Origin: Seonamhaeicola aphaedonensis
GTDB taxonomy: Bacteria; Bacteroidota; Bacteroidia; Flavobacteriales; Flavobacteriaceae
NCBI RefSeq assembly: GCF_003386195.1
Contig: NZ_QRDX01000001.1
Location: forward strand, 124,001 to 188,000
Direction: 5' to 3'
DNA length: 64,000 nt
The notes below the pieces were generated by a model. That model saw nothing but the letters and a program-made list of their open reading frames with translations, searched no databases and was not told the origin of the DNA. This document shows positions 16,675-25,512 of this stretch, piece by piece. The translations under genes and the position numbers were made by a program. Numbering within the stretch: position 1 is the first letter of the stretch; every line of letters begins with the position of its first letter.

Positions 16675-17643
16675 TACCCGTTGTGCATTTAGAAAAAGTT
16701 GTGCAAACTGCTAAAAGGCAGTAAATTGTAGTTACCACACTATAATTTTTATGCACAACTTTCAAACAAATTACGACAAAATACTCAAGGTTTTAAAAGA
16801 ATTAGATTGTAAAATGGATTATTTACATCAAATACGCAAACCTAAATTAAGGGATAAAGAACTCATAGCTATTGATTTAACATCAGAGTTTATGAGTATT
16901 GATAGTGAATGTCAACTTTTTCGGATTTTACCTATTGATTTATCCTGTAAAATAGAGTGCAGTGTTTACAATAGAAGAAAGCGTAAGTTGTTTTCATTTA
17001 GAGAATCACTTCGCAAAGCCTTAGTAAAGAAGCTGAATAAATCTGAGCATTGTTATATCGTTGACAGCATGCCTTTAGAGGTCTGTAAACTATCAAGAAG
17101 CTCTAGAAGCAAAATATGTAAAGAACAAAACTACAGTCTGCCCGAAAAGGGATATTGTGCGAGTCAATCAAATCATTATTATGGATATAAACTGCATGCA
17201 GTCTGTTCTGCACAAGGTGTTATAGAGAGCATGGATATTAGTCCTGCTTCTGTACACGACATCAATTATTTAAAGGATATAAAGCATCAACTAAGTAATT
17301 GTGTATTGCTAGGTGACAGAGGGTATTTGTCGGCGGAATATCAATTAAATCTATTTGAATCTCATAATATTAGACTAGAAACTCCTATGAGAAAAAATCA
17401 ACATAATTATAAAGAGTAACCGTTTATTTTCAAGAAATCCAGAAAACGTATTGAAACGTTGTTTTCTCAACTTTGTGATCAATTTATGATTCGAAGAAAT
17501 TATGCTAAATCTTTTGAAGGATTCAAAAACAGGATCTTATCTAAAATTACAGCTATGACGGTTATTCAATATATAAACATGTTTGAATTCAACCGAAATA
17601 TCAATAACCTAAAAATCAATATTGCTTAAATGCACAATGGGTT
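16675..17643 (+). mobile_element. IS982-family insertion sequence, dead copy
   Basis: The ends are imperfect inverted repeats (left TACCCGTTGTGCATTTA, right AACCCATTGTGCATTTA read inward). Length is about 969 bp. No clean target duplication is visible: the flanks are AAAAATA on the left and AATATTA on the right. It lies between the rhamnose operon and susC, and its right end is 15 bases before the shared promoter element of susC. Worn ends and a stop codon in the transposase show that it is older than the copy at 4.6 kb. Confidence 0.85.
16751..17629 (+). pseudogene. IS982-family transposase broken by one stop codon
   Basis: The frame is exactly 293 codons like the intact copy, but codon 223 (17417-17419) is TAA where the intact transposase has Gln (CAG). 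After the stop the same frame continues (PFIFKKSRKRIETLFSQLCD) to a natural TAA at 17627-17629. So a single nonsense change, not a frameshift, ended the gene. The truncated product of 222 residues keeps the two catalytic Asp (IVDSMPLEVCK and LLGDRGYLS) but lacks the catalytic Glu, so it should be inactive. Confidence 0.93.
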
Positions 17644-17658
17644 AATATTATAAATTCT

Positions 17659-17703
17659 ACAGATTCGGCAGGATGGAATTTTCTTTGAAATAATATAGTT
17701 TTA
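17659..17703 (+). promoter_or_regulatory. Shared PUL promoter element before susC
   Basis: ACAG (17659-17662), then ATTCGGCAGGATGG (17663-17676), 19 bases, and TAGTTTTA (17696-17703), a near fit to TAnnTTTG. The 14-mer is identical to the one at 31,137-31,150. The susC start is 63 bases beyond. The dead IS ends only 15 bases upstream, so any activator site further out has been displaced. Confidence 0.65.
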
Positions 17704-17766
17704 CAGCATCTGATTGATAATAGCTCCAAACAAATAAACTAATTTAAATTAACCAAACTCAAGTAA

Positions 17767-20700
17767 ATGATGAAAAAACAACTTAAGAAAACTCTCAAAA
17801 AAGCACTGTTTTTGTGCTTTATTTTAGTATCTCTTGGAATGTATTCGCAGGAGCGTACCGTAACTGGTAACGTTACTTCTGAAGATGGGATGCCATTAAC
17901 AGGTGTAAATATTGTCCAAAAAGGGACGAAAAACGGCCAGGTAACGGATTTTGACGGTAATTTCACAATAAAGTTAGTGCCTGGTCCTCAAGCACTCGTG
18001 TTCTCTTATTTAGGTTTTACCACTAAAGAGGTTGAGGTAGCAAGTCAATCCACTATTAGTGTTATTTTATCAGAAGATTCGGAAAGTCTTGACGAGGTTG
18101 TTGTGGTAGGATATGGTTCCCAAACTAGGGCTGATTTAGTTGGTTCCGTAGGATCCGTTAAAGGAGATGATATTGCTAAAATGCCAGTTCCAACTTTTGA
18201 TATGGCGCTTCAAGGTCGTACAGCTGGATTAAACATTGTTAATACATCTAGTGAACCTGGTGGAGAAGTTACCATTAGAATTAGAGGTAACAACTCCATA
18301 TTAGGAGACAATTCACCTCTAATTGTAATAGATGGTTATCCAATGCCTACAGGAAACGAAGCTAGTGCAAGGGGAGCGGGAGATGGCAACCAAACCTCCT
18401 CTAACCTTTTAAGTTTTTTGAACCCTGCAGAAATAGAATCTGTTGAGGTTCTTAAAGATGCGTCGTCAACAGCTATTTATGGGTCGAGAGGTGCAAATGG
18501 TGTAATAATTGTTACTACGAAAAAAGGGAATTACGAGCAGGCTACTCAAATTAATTTAACAGCTGAAACTGGATTTAGCGATATTAAAGATTTTCCAGAA
18601 GTTTTAGATGGACCAACGTATGCTGAATGGAGAAATGAAGTAGCTACTATAAACAATACACCTATACTGTTTGACGGGGTTGATAGGCCCTTGCCTGAAA
18701 ACGCAACGACCACAGATTGGTTGGATAGAATTTTAAGAACAGCGATGACCAACAGATATCAACTTACTATATCTGGAGGCGGAAATAAATCAAGATATTT
18801 CTTATCGGCTAATTACTTGAAAAATGAAGGAATTGTAAAATTTACAGATTTTTCTAGAGGTAATATCAGGTTAAATGTAGATAATAACCTTACCGACCGT
18901 TTAACAACTAGCACATCTGTAAACTATGTGCGCTCACAAAATAATAGATCTGGAGAAGGGTCTGGTTCCATTATAAATTCAGGGTCTGTTTTTTCAGCTT
19001 ACAAAAACGCTCCAACAGCAACTCCTGATGACCCTATCGACGAAGGTGACGGTACGAGCAATTTTTTTACGGACCCTTTGGTAGAACTAAGAGACACAAG
19101 GAATGAAACCTATAACGAGAATTTAATCCTTAGCATCTTAACAAAGTATAAAATAACAGAAAATTTAACTTTTAACCTTTCAACTGGTACGAATAGCTCA
19201 AACAGCAGAAGAGAAGTTTATTTCCCTAAAACAACTAGACAAGGACGATTACGTAATTCTAGAGCTGTTTACAACGTTAGTAGTAATAGTAATTATTTAA
19301 TTGAATCTTATTTATCCTATAACAAGGCCTTTGAGAAAAGTAATTTAGATGTAACTGGAGGGTATTCTTATCAAATTGATAACATACGTCGTTTAAATAC
19401 TGTCGTAGATGATTTTCCAGTTGACAACTTAGAAACCGATAATGTTGGCCTAGGTTTAAACCCTATAATACCAACAAGTTCTAGGGTTGAAAGAATTTTA
19501 TCTTCTTACTACGCAAGACTTAACTATAACTACGATAAAAAATATTACTTATCATTAACAGCTCGTGCAGATGGCTCCAGCGTTTTTGCCGAAAACAAAA
19601 AGTGGGGATATTTCCCTTCAGTAGGTCTGGGTTGGACTGTATCAAATGAAGACTTTCTAAAAGAATCAGAAACGGTATCTAACTTGAAGTTTAGAGCTAG
19701 TTATGGTATTACAGGTTCTCAATCCATAGCGCCTTTGCAGTCTTTAACCCTTTTAGGTACTGCGAATGCTGTATATGGTGATATTCTATATTCTGGTTTA
19801 GCACCTGTAAGAATTGGAAACCCAGATTTAGAATGGGAAAAAACAAAGCAGTTTAACATTGGATTAGATGCAGGGTTTCTAAAAAATAGATTTAATGCTT
19901 CTATAGATTATTACAAAAAAACGACAGACGATTTATTATTAAATTTCCCACTTCCAAATTCTGCTGGAATTAACTCTCTTACTGCCAATGCAGGTAGTAT
20001 TGAAAACAAAGGTTTTGAAATTGTATTGGGAGGATATATAATAGATAAAAAAGACTTTAAGTGGAACACCAATTTTAACTGGAGTAATAATAAAGCAACT
20101 GTTATTAGCCTTGGAGACAATGATGCCGATATTTTTGGTCCTGGACCTGCCACAAATATTGTAACAGACCCTACAAACGTTATGCGAGTAGGTGAAGCTT
20201 TTGGTGCTTTATATGGGTATAAAGTAATAGGTATACTCCAAGAAAGTGATTTTGACGCTTCTGGAACATCTACAGTTCCAACACTTGGTAATCAAGCTCC
20301 CGGCCATTATAAATTCCAAGATATAAGCGGTCCTAATGGAGTTCCAGATGGCATAATAAGTGGTTTAGATCGAGGTATTATAGGTGATCCAAATCCAGAT
20401 TATATTTTTGGTTGGAATAACGATTTTTCATATAAAAATTTCACTTTAAGTGTATTTTTTCAAGGATCTATTGGAAATGATGTCATGAATCTCAATAACT
20501 CTTTTATGGGCACAGGTAGAATTGTGAATAATGCTTTTAAAGATTGGTACGAAAACCGATGGACACCTGAAAACCCTACAAACAATACTCGATATCCTAA
20601 TTATACTGGAGGTAATGGAGGTTTTTTTGCACCAAACTCTGCTACTATAGAAGATGCGTCATATATTAGGTTAAAAAATCTTAGTGTAGGATATAATGTT

Positions 20701-20895
20701 CCTGTTGAAAAAATTAAGGCAATAGCATCTGCAAGAGTTTATGTAACAGGAACCAACCTACTAACCTTTACAGACTATTCAGGCTTTGACCCAGAGGTAA
20801 ATATTCGCGGTGGCAATAATCTTGCACAAGGTATAGATTTCGCAACCTATCCAAGAGCGCAAACTTTTACTTTAGGTATAAATATTGGTTTCTAA
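17767..20895 (+). CDS. SusC-like TonB-dependent outer-membrane transporter
   Basis: A 1042-residue protein with a signal peptide (ALFLCFILVSLGMYSQ). A carboxypeptidase-D-like N-terminal domain follows (VTGNVTSEDGMPLTGVNIVQKG), then the DEVVVVGYG segment before the plug and a 22-strand-type barrel ending in a C-terminal aromatic (NIGF). The SusC hallmarks VLKDASSTAIYGSRGANGVIIVTTKKG are present. It should import oligosaccharides with TonB energy, capped by the SusD lipoprotein made from the next gene, 27 bases away. A second ATG directly follows the first (17770). Confidence 0.96.
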   Translation: MMKKQLKKTLKKALFLCFILVSLGMYSQERTVTGNVTSEDGMPLTGVNIVQKGTKNGQVTDFDGNFTIKLVPGPQALVFSYLGFTTKEVEVASQSTISVILSEDSESLDEVVVVGYGSQTRADLVGSVGSVKGDDIAKMPVPTFDMALQGRTAGLNIVNTSSEPGGEVTIRIRGNNSILGDNSPLIVIDGYPMPTGNEASARGAGDGNQTSSNLLSFLNPAEIESVEVLKDASSTAIYGSRGANGVIIVTTKKGNYEQATQINLTAETGFSDIKDFPEVLDGPTYAEWRNEVATINNTPILFDGVDRPLPENATTTDWLDRILRTAMTNRYQLTISGGGNKSRYFLSANYLKNEGIVKFTDFSRGNIRLNVDNNLTDRLTTSTSVNYVRSQNNRSGEGSGSIINSGSVFSAYKNAPTATPDDPIDEGDGTSNFFTDPLVELRDTRNETYNENLILSILTKYKITENLTFNLSTGTNSSNSRREVYFPKTTRQGRLRNSRAVYNVSSNSNYLIESYLSYNKAFEKSNLDVTGGYSYQIDNIRRLNTVVDDFPVDNLETDNVGLGLNPIIPTSSRVERILSSYYARLNYNYDKKYYLSLTARADGSSVFAENKKWGYFPSVGLGWTVSNEDFLKESETVSNLKFRASYGITGSQSIAPLQSLTLLGTANAVYGDILYSGLAPVRIGNPDLEWEKTKQFNIGLDAGFLKNRFNASIDYYKKTTDDLLLNFPLPNSAGINSLTANAGSIENKGFEIVLGGYIIDKKDFKWNTNFNWSNNKATVISLGDNDADIFGPGPATNIVTDPTNVMRVGEAFGALYGYKVIGILQESDFDASGTSTVPTLGNQAPGHYKFQDISGPNGVPDGIISGLDRGIIGDPNPDYIFGWNNDFSYKNFTLSVFFQGSIGNDVMNLNNSFMGTGRIVNNAFKDWYENRWTPENPTNNTRYPNYTGGNGGFFAPNSATIEDASYIRLKNLSVGYNVPVEKIKAIASARVYVTGTNLLTFTDYSGFDPEVNIRGGNNLAQGIDFATYPRAQTFTLGINIGF

Positions 20896-20922
20896 TAATA
20901 GTTTAATTTAAATAAAACAATA

Positions 20923-22419
20923 ATGAAAAAATTAAAATATATAATTCTACTGGCCGGTCTCGTAGCTTGTTCTGATTTAGAAGAAGAAGTGTATTCAGAA
21001 ATCAGCCCATCAAACTTTTATCAAAACGTAGCTGAGGCGGAAGTGGCAGTGACCTCAATTTATAATTCATTTAACAGAGCTGTTAGCCTCTATGACTTTG
21101 GTTTGTCATCATTAACTGTGGTCCCTTCACCAAAAATACAATCTAGGGTGTGGTGGAGAAGAATGTGGGCTAACTATACTGCTGATGCTACTGAGGCTAT
21201 TTCTTTACCTCGTGTTTGGAACCCCTTTTATCAAGGTATTTTTAGATCTAATGTCCTTATTGCAGAATTAGAAGGAAGAGAATTTGACAGCGAAGAAGAA
21301 ATAGCACGAAAAGAAATAATTGCTGAGGCTAAATTTTTAAGATCATGGTCTTACTTCAATCTAGTTCAACTTTTTGGAGACGTTCCAATGCCTTTAAAGC
21401 CCGCTATTACAGCTGAAGAAGCTCAACTTCCCAGAACACCAATAGCAGATGTATACCAGCAAATTATTTTAGATTTACAAGAAGCCGAAACCAACTTGCC
21501 AAGCGATAAAAGAAGTGCAACTCAAATAGGAAGACCTATTCAGGCCACCGCTAAGTTTCTCCTAGCCAAAGTTTACTTAACTATGGCAGGACTTCCATTG
21601 CAAGATGCAAGTGCTATGTCATTAGCTAAAGCTAAATTACAAGAAGTTATTGATTTAGAAGACACAGCTCAAGGTTATAAATTATTAGCAAGCTATGACG
21701 ATGCTATTCGTATAGACAATAACGATGAACGCATATTTGCTATTCAACAAACACAATCTACCGCAAGTCAAGGTACGGCTTTTGGACATGTTTGGGGTTC
21801 TGCAAATAGACTTAACAACCCAGGTCTTGGTCAAACTCATGGTGGATTTACAGAGGACTTTTACAATTCTTTTGATGCTACCGACACCAGAAGAGACGTT
21901 ACTATGTCATACTCTTATGTTGATAGAGATGGAGTCACTAGAACCTATAAGGATGATAATTATCCCGAGCGTAACGGTATATACCAAAACAAGTATATAG
22001 ATATTGATCAAGAAGCAGTTAATGGTGATCCAGATATGATTGTTTATAGATATTCTGATGCACTACTCATGGCTGCTGAAATTGAGAATAGTTTAAATGG
22101 TCCAACAGCTACAGCCTATGGTTATTTAAACAGAGTAAGGTCAAGAGCACTAGCAACTAATGCTCCAGATGGCATGACGCAAGAAGAATTTGCTGAATAT
22201 GTATATGAAGAACGTTATAAAGAGCTTTCTTTTGAATTTCAAGAAATCTATGACATTAGAAGGTTAGGTAAAGTAGAAGAAGCTTTATCACAACATCCTG
22301 AGAATATAACATGGTCTCCAACAAACACAGCATATAGCCCAAATTTCAATTTGTGGCCTATACCTGTAAGTGAAGTTAATAATAATCCTCAAATCACTGA
22401 AAATAACCCTGGTTGGTAA
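20923..22419 (+). CDS. SusD-like glycan-binding lipoprotein
   Basis: A 498-residue surface lipoprotein (lipobox LVACSD, Cys16) of the SusD/RagB family. The N-terminal SusD-like part has SPSNFYQNVAEAEVAVTSIYNSF, and TPR-like helices include ARKEIIAEAKFLRSWSYFNLVQLFGDVP. The C-terminal part ends in LWPIPVSEVNNNPQITENNPGW, the usual SusD ending. It caps the SusC barrel and binds the target glycan at the cell surface. It is followed by a strong terminator. Confidence 0.96.
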   Translation: MKKLKYIILLAGLVACSDLEEEVYSEISPSNFYQNVAEAEVAVTSIYNSFNRAVSLYDFGLSSLTVVPSPKIQSRVWWRRMWANYTADATEAISLPRVWNPFYQGIFRSNVLIAELEGREFDSEEEIARKEIIAEAKFLRSWSYFNLVQLFGDVPMPLKPAITAEEAQLPRTPIADVYQQIILDLQEAETNLPSDKRSATQIGRPIQATAKFLLAKVYLTMAGLPLQDASAMSLAKAKLQEVIDLEDTAQGYKLLASYDDAIRIDNNDERIFAIQQTQSTASQGTAFGHVWGSANRLNNPGLGQTHGGFTEDFYNSFDATDTRRDVTMSYSYVDRDGVTRTYKDDNYPERNGIYQNKYIDIDQEAVNGDPDMIVYRYSDALLMAAEIENSLNGPTATAYGYLNRVRSRALATNAPDGMTQEEFAEYVYEERYKELSFEFQEIYDIRRLGKVEEALSQHPENITWSPTNTAYSPNFNLWPIPVSEVNNNPQITENNPGW

Positions 22420-22444
22420 TTTTTTTGAGTTAGTTTTAGTTTTT

Positions 22445-22475
22445 AAAGGCTACTTTACGGTAGCCTTTTTTTCAG
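22445..22475 (+). terminator. Rho-independent terminator after susD
   Basis: A perfect 9-bp stem AAAGGCTAC / GTAGCCTTT (22445-22453 and 22460-22468) with a 6-base loop and a T-run. It ends the susCD unit, but some read-through into the GH78 gene 30 bases on is likely, because I see no separate promoter there. Confidence 0.85.
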
Positions 22476-22498
22476 TTTAACAAAAAATATTGTGCACT

Positions 22499-25258
22499 AT
22501 GAAAATTAAAGTTATCGTTTTTTTACTAATCACTCATTTTACTAGTATCTATAATGTATTAGTTAACAAAACACCCCTAAACATTGATACATTAAAAATA
22601 GAATACCTTACAAACCCTATAGGGATGGATGTTTTAAAACCTAGATTTAGCTGGGTTTTAGAAGCAGAGGGAAGAAACAGGTACCAAACAGCATATAGAA
22701 TACTCGTATCCTCCTCTCAAGAAAAATTAAATCAAAATGAAGGAGACATATGGGATAGTGGAAAAATTACTTCTAGTGATACTAATCAAGTTGAATACGG
22801 AGGCGTTTCATTAAGGTCTCATACAACATACTATTGGAAAGTAAAGGTTTGGGATGAATCCAATACTGAATCCAGTTGGAGCGAAACGGCTCACTGGTCT
22901 ATGGGATTATTAAAATTTTCAAATTGGAAAGGACTTTTTATTAGTCATGACGTTGGATACGATAAAACAGATAAATATGATAGTTTATACCTACCTCCCG
23001 CAAGATACCTTCGTAAGTCATTTACCCCTAAAAAAAAGATAAAAAAAGCAATAGCATATACTACTGCGTTAGGTTTATATGAACTAAGACTAAACGGAAA
23101 TAAAGTAGGTGATGATTATTTTGCTCCTGGATGGACAGACTATAACAAGCGTTTGTATTACCAAACGTATGATATTACCGAGCATATTAACGAAGGAGAA
23201 AATGTTATAGGAGCTATTATTGCTGATGGGTGGTATGCTGGATACATTGGCTATGGCTTATTGGTTCGTTTAGATAAAGTGCGTGAATATTATGGAGTTA
23301 ATCCATCATTCATGGGACAAATACATTTAGAATATGAAGATGGTAGTATAGAAATTATTCCAACTGATACAACTTGGAAATCTAGCCAAGGTGCTATTTG
23401 TGAGGCTGATATTTTAATGGGAGAAACTTATGATGCTACTATGGAAAACACAGGTTGGGATAGTCCAAATTATGATGATAAATCTTGGGAAACACCTAAA
23501 GTATACACCTACCCTAATGGAAAATTACAAGTACACCCTGGTAACCTAGTAAAAAACACAGAACGTATTCGTCCTATTAAAATAACTGAACCAAAACCTG
23601 GAACTTATGTTTTTGATATGGGCAAAAACATTGCTGGTATAGCAGAGTTAAAAGTAAAAGGCCTAAAAGGCACTAAAATCACACTTAGGTTTGGAGAGAT
23701 TTTAAAAAGAGATGGAAACATTTTAACAGAAAACCTTCGTTTAGCAAGAGCAACGGATACATATATTCTAAAAGGAGATGGAGAGGAAGTTTGGCAACCA
23801 AAATTCACTTATCATGGCTTTCAATATATAGAACTTACGGGGTTTCCCGGTAAACCAACATTAGATGCTATTACCGGTTTAGTGCTAAGTTCTATTCAAA
23901 CTGATGCAAGTACTTTCAGTTCATCTAATGAAATGAATAATAAGCTTTATGAAAATATTAAAACGACTCAAGAAGCTAATTTTTTTGACATTCCAACCGA
24001 TTGCCCTCAAAGAGATGAGCGTTTAGGCTGGCTTGGAGATGCGCAAACCTTTATGCGTTCTGCATCTTTAAATGCCGATGTCGCTTCTTTTATGTCAAAA
24101 TTTTTGATTGATGTAGACGATGCCCAACGCTGGTATGGTGCCTATCCTAATTTTGCACCATTTCCATATTCAAGACCAAACCAGTACGCTCCAGCTTGGA
24201 TGGATGCGGGTATTATTATTCCGTATAACATGTACAAAGTGTACAACGACACTCGAATTTTAGAATACATGTATGTAGGTATGGAAAAGTTTATGGAATT
24301 TCAAGCTGATGCAAGCACTGATTTTCTGAGACCAGGTGGTGGAAATAATTGGGGCGATTGGCTATCGGTAAACGAAACAACAAGTCATGATTTTATTGGA
24401 GCTTCTTATTATGGTTATGATGCTAAACTAATGGCTGAAGTGGCAGAAGCGTTAGGAAAAACCGCTGATGCTGAAAAGTATAAAACGTTATTCCAAAACA
24501 TAAAAACTGCTTTTGCTAAAAAATACATACAAGAAAACGGACACACTTCTGAAGATACGCAAACCACCTACGCTTTAGCTTTATATTTTGATTTATTTCC
24601 AGAGCACCTTGCAAAAAAGGGAGCTTCTAGATTAGCAGAAAAAATTGAAAATAATGGCTTTAAGTTTTCTTCTGGTTTTCTAGGAACAAAACATGTTATG
24701 CTCGCATTATCAAAATACGGATATTATGATATCGCTTACAAACTATTTAAGCAAACCGAATACCCAAGTTGGGGATATTCTGTTGTAAATGGTAGCACCT
24801 CTATTTGGGAACGATGGAATAGTTATACCAAAGATGAATTGTCAAATTCAGATATTAATAGTAAAATGAACTCATTTAGCCATTATGCCTTTGGGTCTGT
24901 AGCAGAATGGATGTTCATTAATGCTGTAGGTATAGACACTGAAGATTCTGGTTACAGAAACATAATTATAAAGCCTGCCATAAGCAAAGAGATGAACTTT
25001 ATAAAAGGGAGTTATAAGAGTATTAACGGCACCATATCATCAGCTTGGAATTGGGGAAAAAATCATTTAAATATGGATATTGAAGTACCAACAAATACAA
25101 GTGCTAAAGTATATATTCCAACATCTGAAGTTTCTAAAATCAAAGAAAGTAATATGCCTTTAAATAAAAACCCAGATATTAAGGTTTTACAGTCTGAAGA
25201 AGAATTTACAATACTTAAAGTTGGTTCTGGTAAATATGCATTCAAAATAAAAACCTAA
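22499..25258 (+). CDS. GH78 alpha-L-rhamnosidase, second copy
   Basis: A 919-residue paralogue of the rhamnosidase at 7.6 kb, with the same domain order and motifs. Candidate general acid is Glu507 (CPQRDERLGWLGD), and candidate base Glu771 (STSIWERWNSY). The start is set at the ATG at 22499, after which a hydrophobic signal segment runs (VIVFLLITHFTSI); a TTG three codons earlier is possible. Unlike the first copy it has no clear lipobox, so it is probably periplasmic. Two divergent GH78 genes in one PUL suggest two different rhamnosyl linkages (inference). Confidence 0.94.
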   Translation: MKIKVIVFLLITHFTSIYNVLVNKTPLNIDTLKIEYLTNPIGMDVLKPRFSWVLEAEGRNRYQTAYRILVSSSQEKLNQNEGDIWDSGKITSSDTNQVEYGGVSLRSHTTYYWKVKVWDESNTESSWSETAHWSMGLLKFSNWKGLFISHDVGYDKTDKYDSLYLPPARYLRKSFTPKKKIKKAIAYTTALGLYELRLNGNKVGDDYFAPGWTDYNKRLYYQTYDITEHINEGENVIGAIIADGWYAGYIGYGLLVRLDKVREYYGVNPSFMGQIHLEYEDGSIEIIPTDTTWKSSQGAICEADILMGETYDATMENTGWDSPNYDDKSWETPKVYTYPNGKLQVHPGNLVKNTERIRPIKITEPKPGTYVFDMGKNIAGIAELKVKGLKGTKITLRFGEILKRDGNILTENLRLARATDTYILKGDGEEVWQPKFTYHGFQYIELTGFPGKPTLDAITGLVLSSIQTDASTFSSSNEMNNKLYENIKTTQEANFFDIPTDCPQRDERLGWLGDAQTFMRSASLNADVASFMSKFLIDVDDAQRWYGAYPNFAPFPYSRPNQYAPAWMDAGIIIPYNMYKVYNDTRILEYMYVGMEKFMEFQADASTDFLRPGGGNNWGDWLSVNETTSHDFIGASYYGYDAKLMAEVAEALGKTADAEKYKTLFQNIKTAFAKKYIQENGHTSEDTQTTYALALYFDLFPEHLAKKGASRLAEKIENNGFKFSSGFLGTKHVMLALSKYGYYDIAYKLFKQTEYPSWGYSVVNGSTSIWERWNSYTKDELSNSDINSKMNSFSHYAFGSVAEWMFINAVGIDTEDSGYRNIIIKPAISKEMNFIKGSYKSINGTISSAWNWGKNHLNMDIEVPTNTSAKVYIPTSEVSKIKESNMPLNKNPDIKVLQSEEEFTILKVGSGKYAFKIKT

Positions 25259-25262
25259 TCAT

Positions 25263-25366
25263 CCTATTTTCTTTGTTCATCTATTTGACAAGTTGCCTCC
25301 ATTCAAATCAGGACCAAATCCCATCAATTTTATTTTTGATGAAGACCGCGTTGGACAAAAAATGAG
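25263..25366 (+). pseudogene. Possible remnant of a lipoprotein (sulfatase-like) gene start
   Basis: Right after the GH78 stop, one frame reads LFSLFIYLTSCLHSNQDQ, which looks like a lipoprotein signal with lipobox LTSC. It continues as IPSILFLM, which recalls the sulfatase opening PNILFIM. That frame soon stops, and no start codon precedes it. An adjacent frame reads NPINFIFDEDRVGQKM before stopping. It may be a decayed gene 5-prime end left by deletion. The stretch is short, so this is a weak call. Confidence 0.3.
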
Positions 25367-25512
25367 GTAAGTAAGTAATGTTACAATAGTAGGCAGGTAT
25401 ATATGTTAGAAACCCATTTAATTCTTTCTTAACAACAGAGAAAAGATATCTTGATTTTACTTTTGAGTGTTTTTAATACTGATATTTAGTTTTTAATTAG
25501 TTGGTAGTTTTT

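Noticed and set aside
17417-17419. A frameshift as the cause of the broken transposase
   Set aside because: The same frame continues to the natural stop with the exact codon count of the intact copy, so a single nonsense codon explains it.
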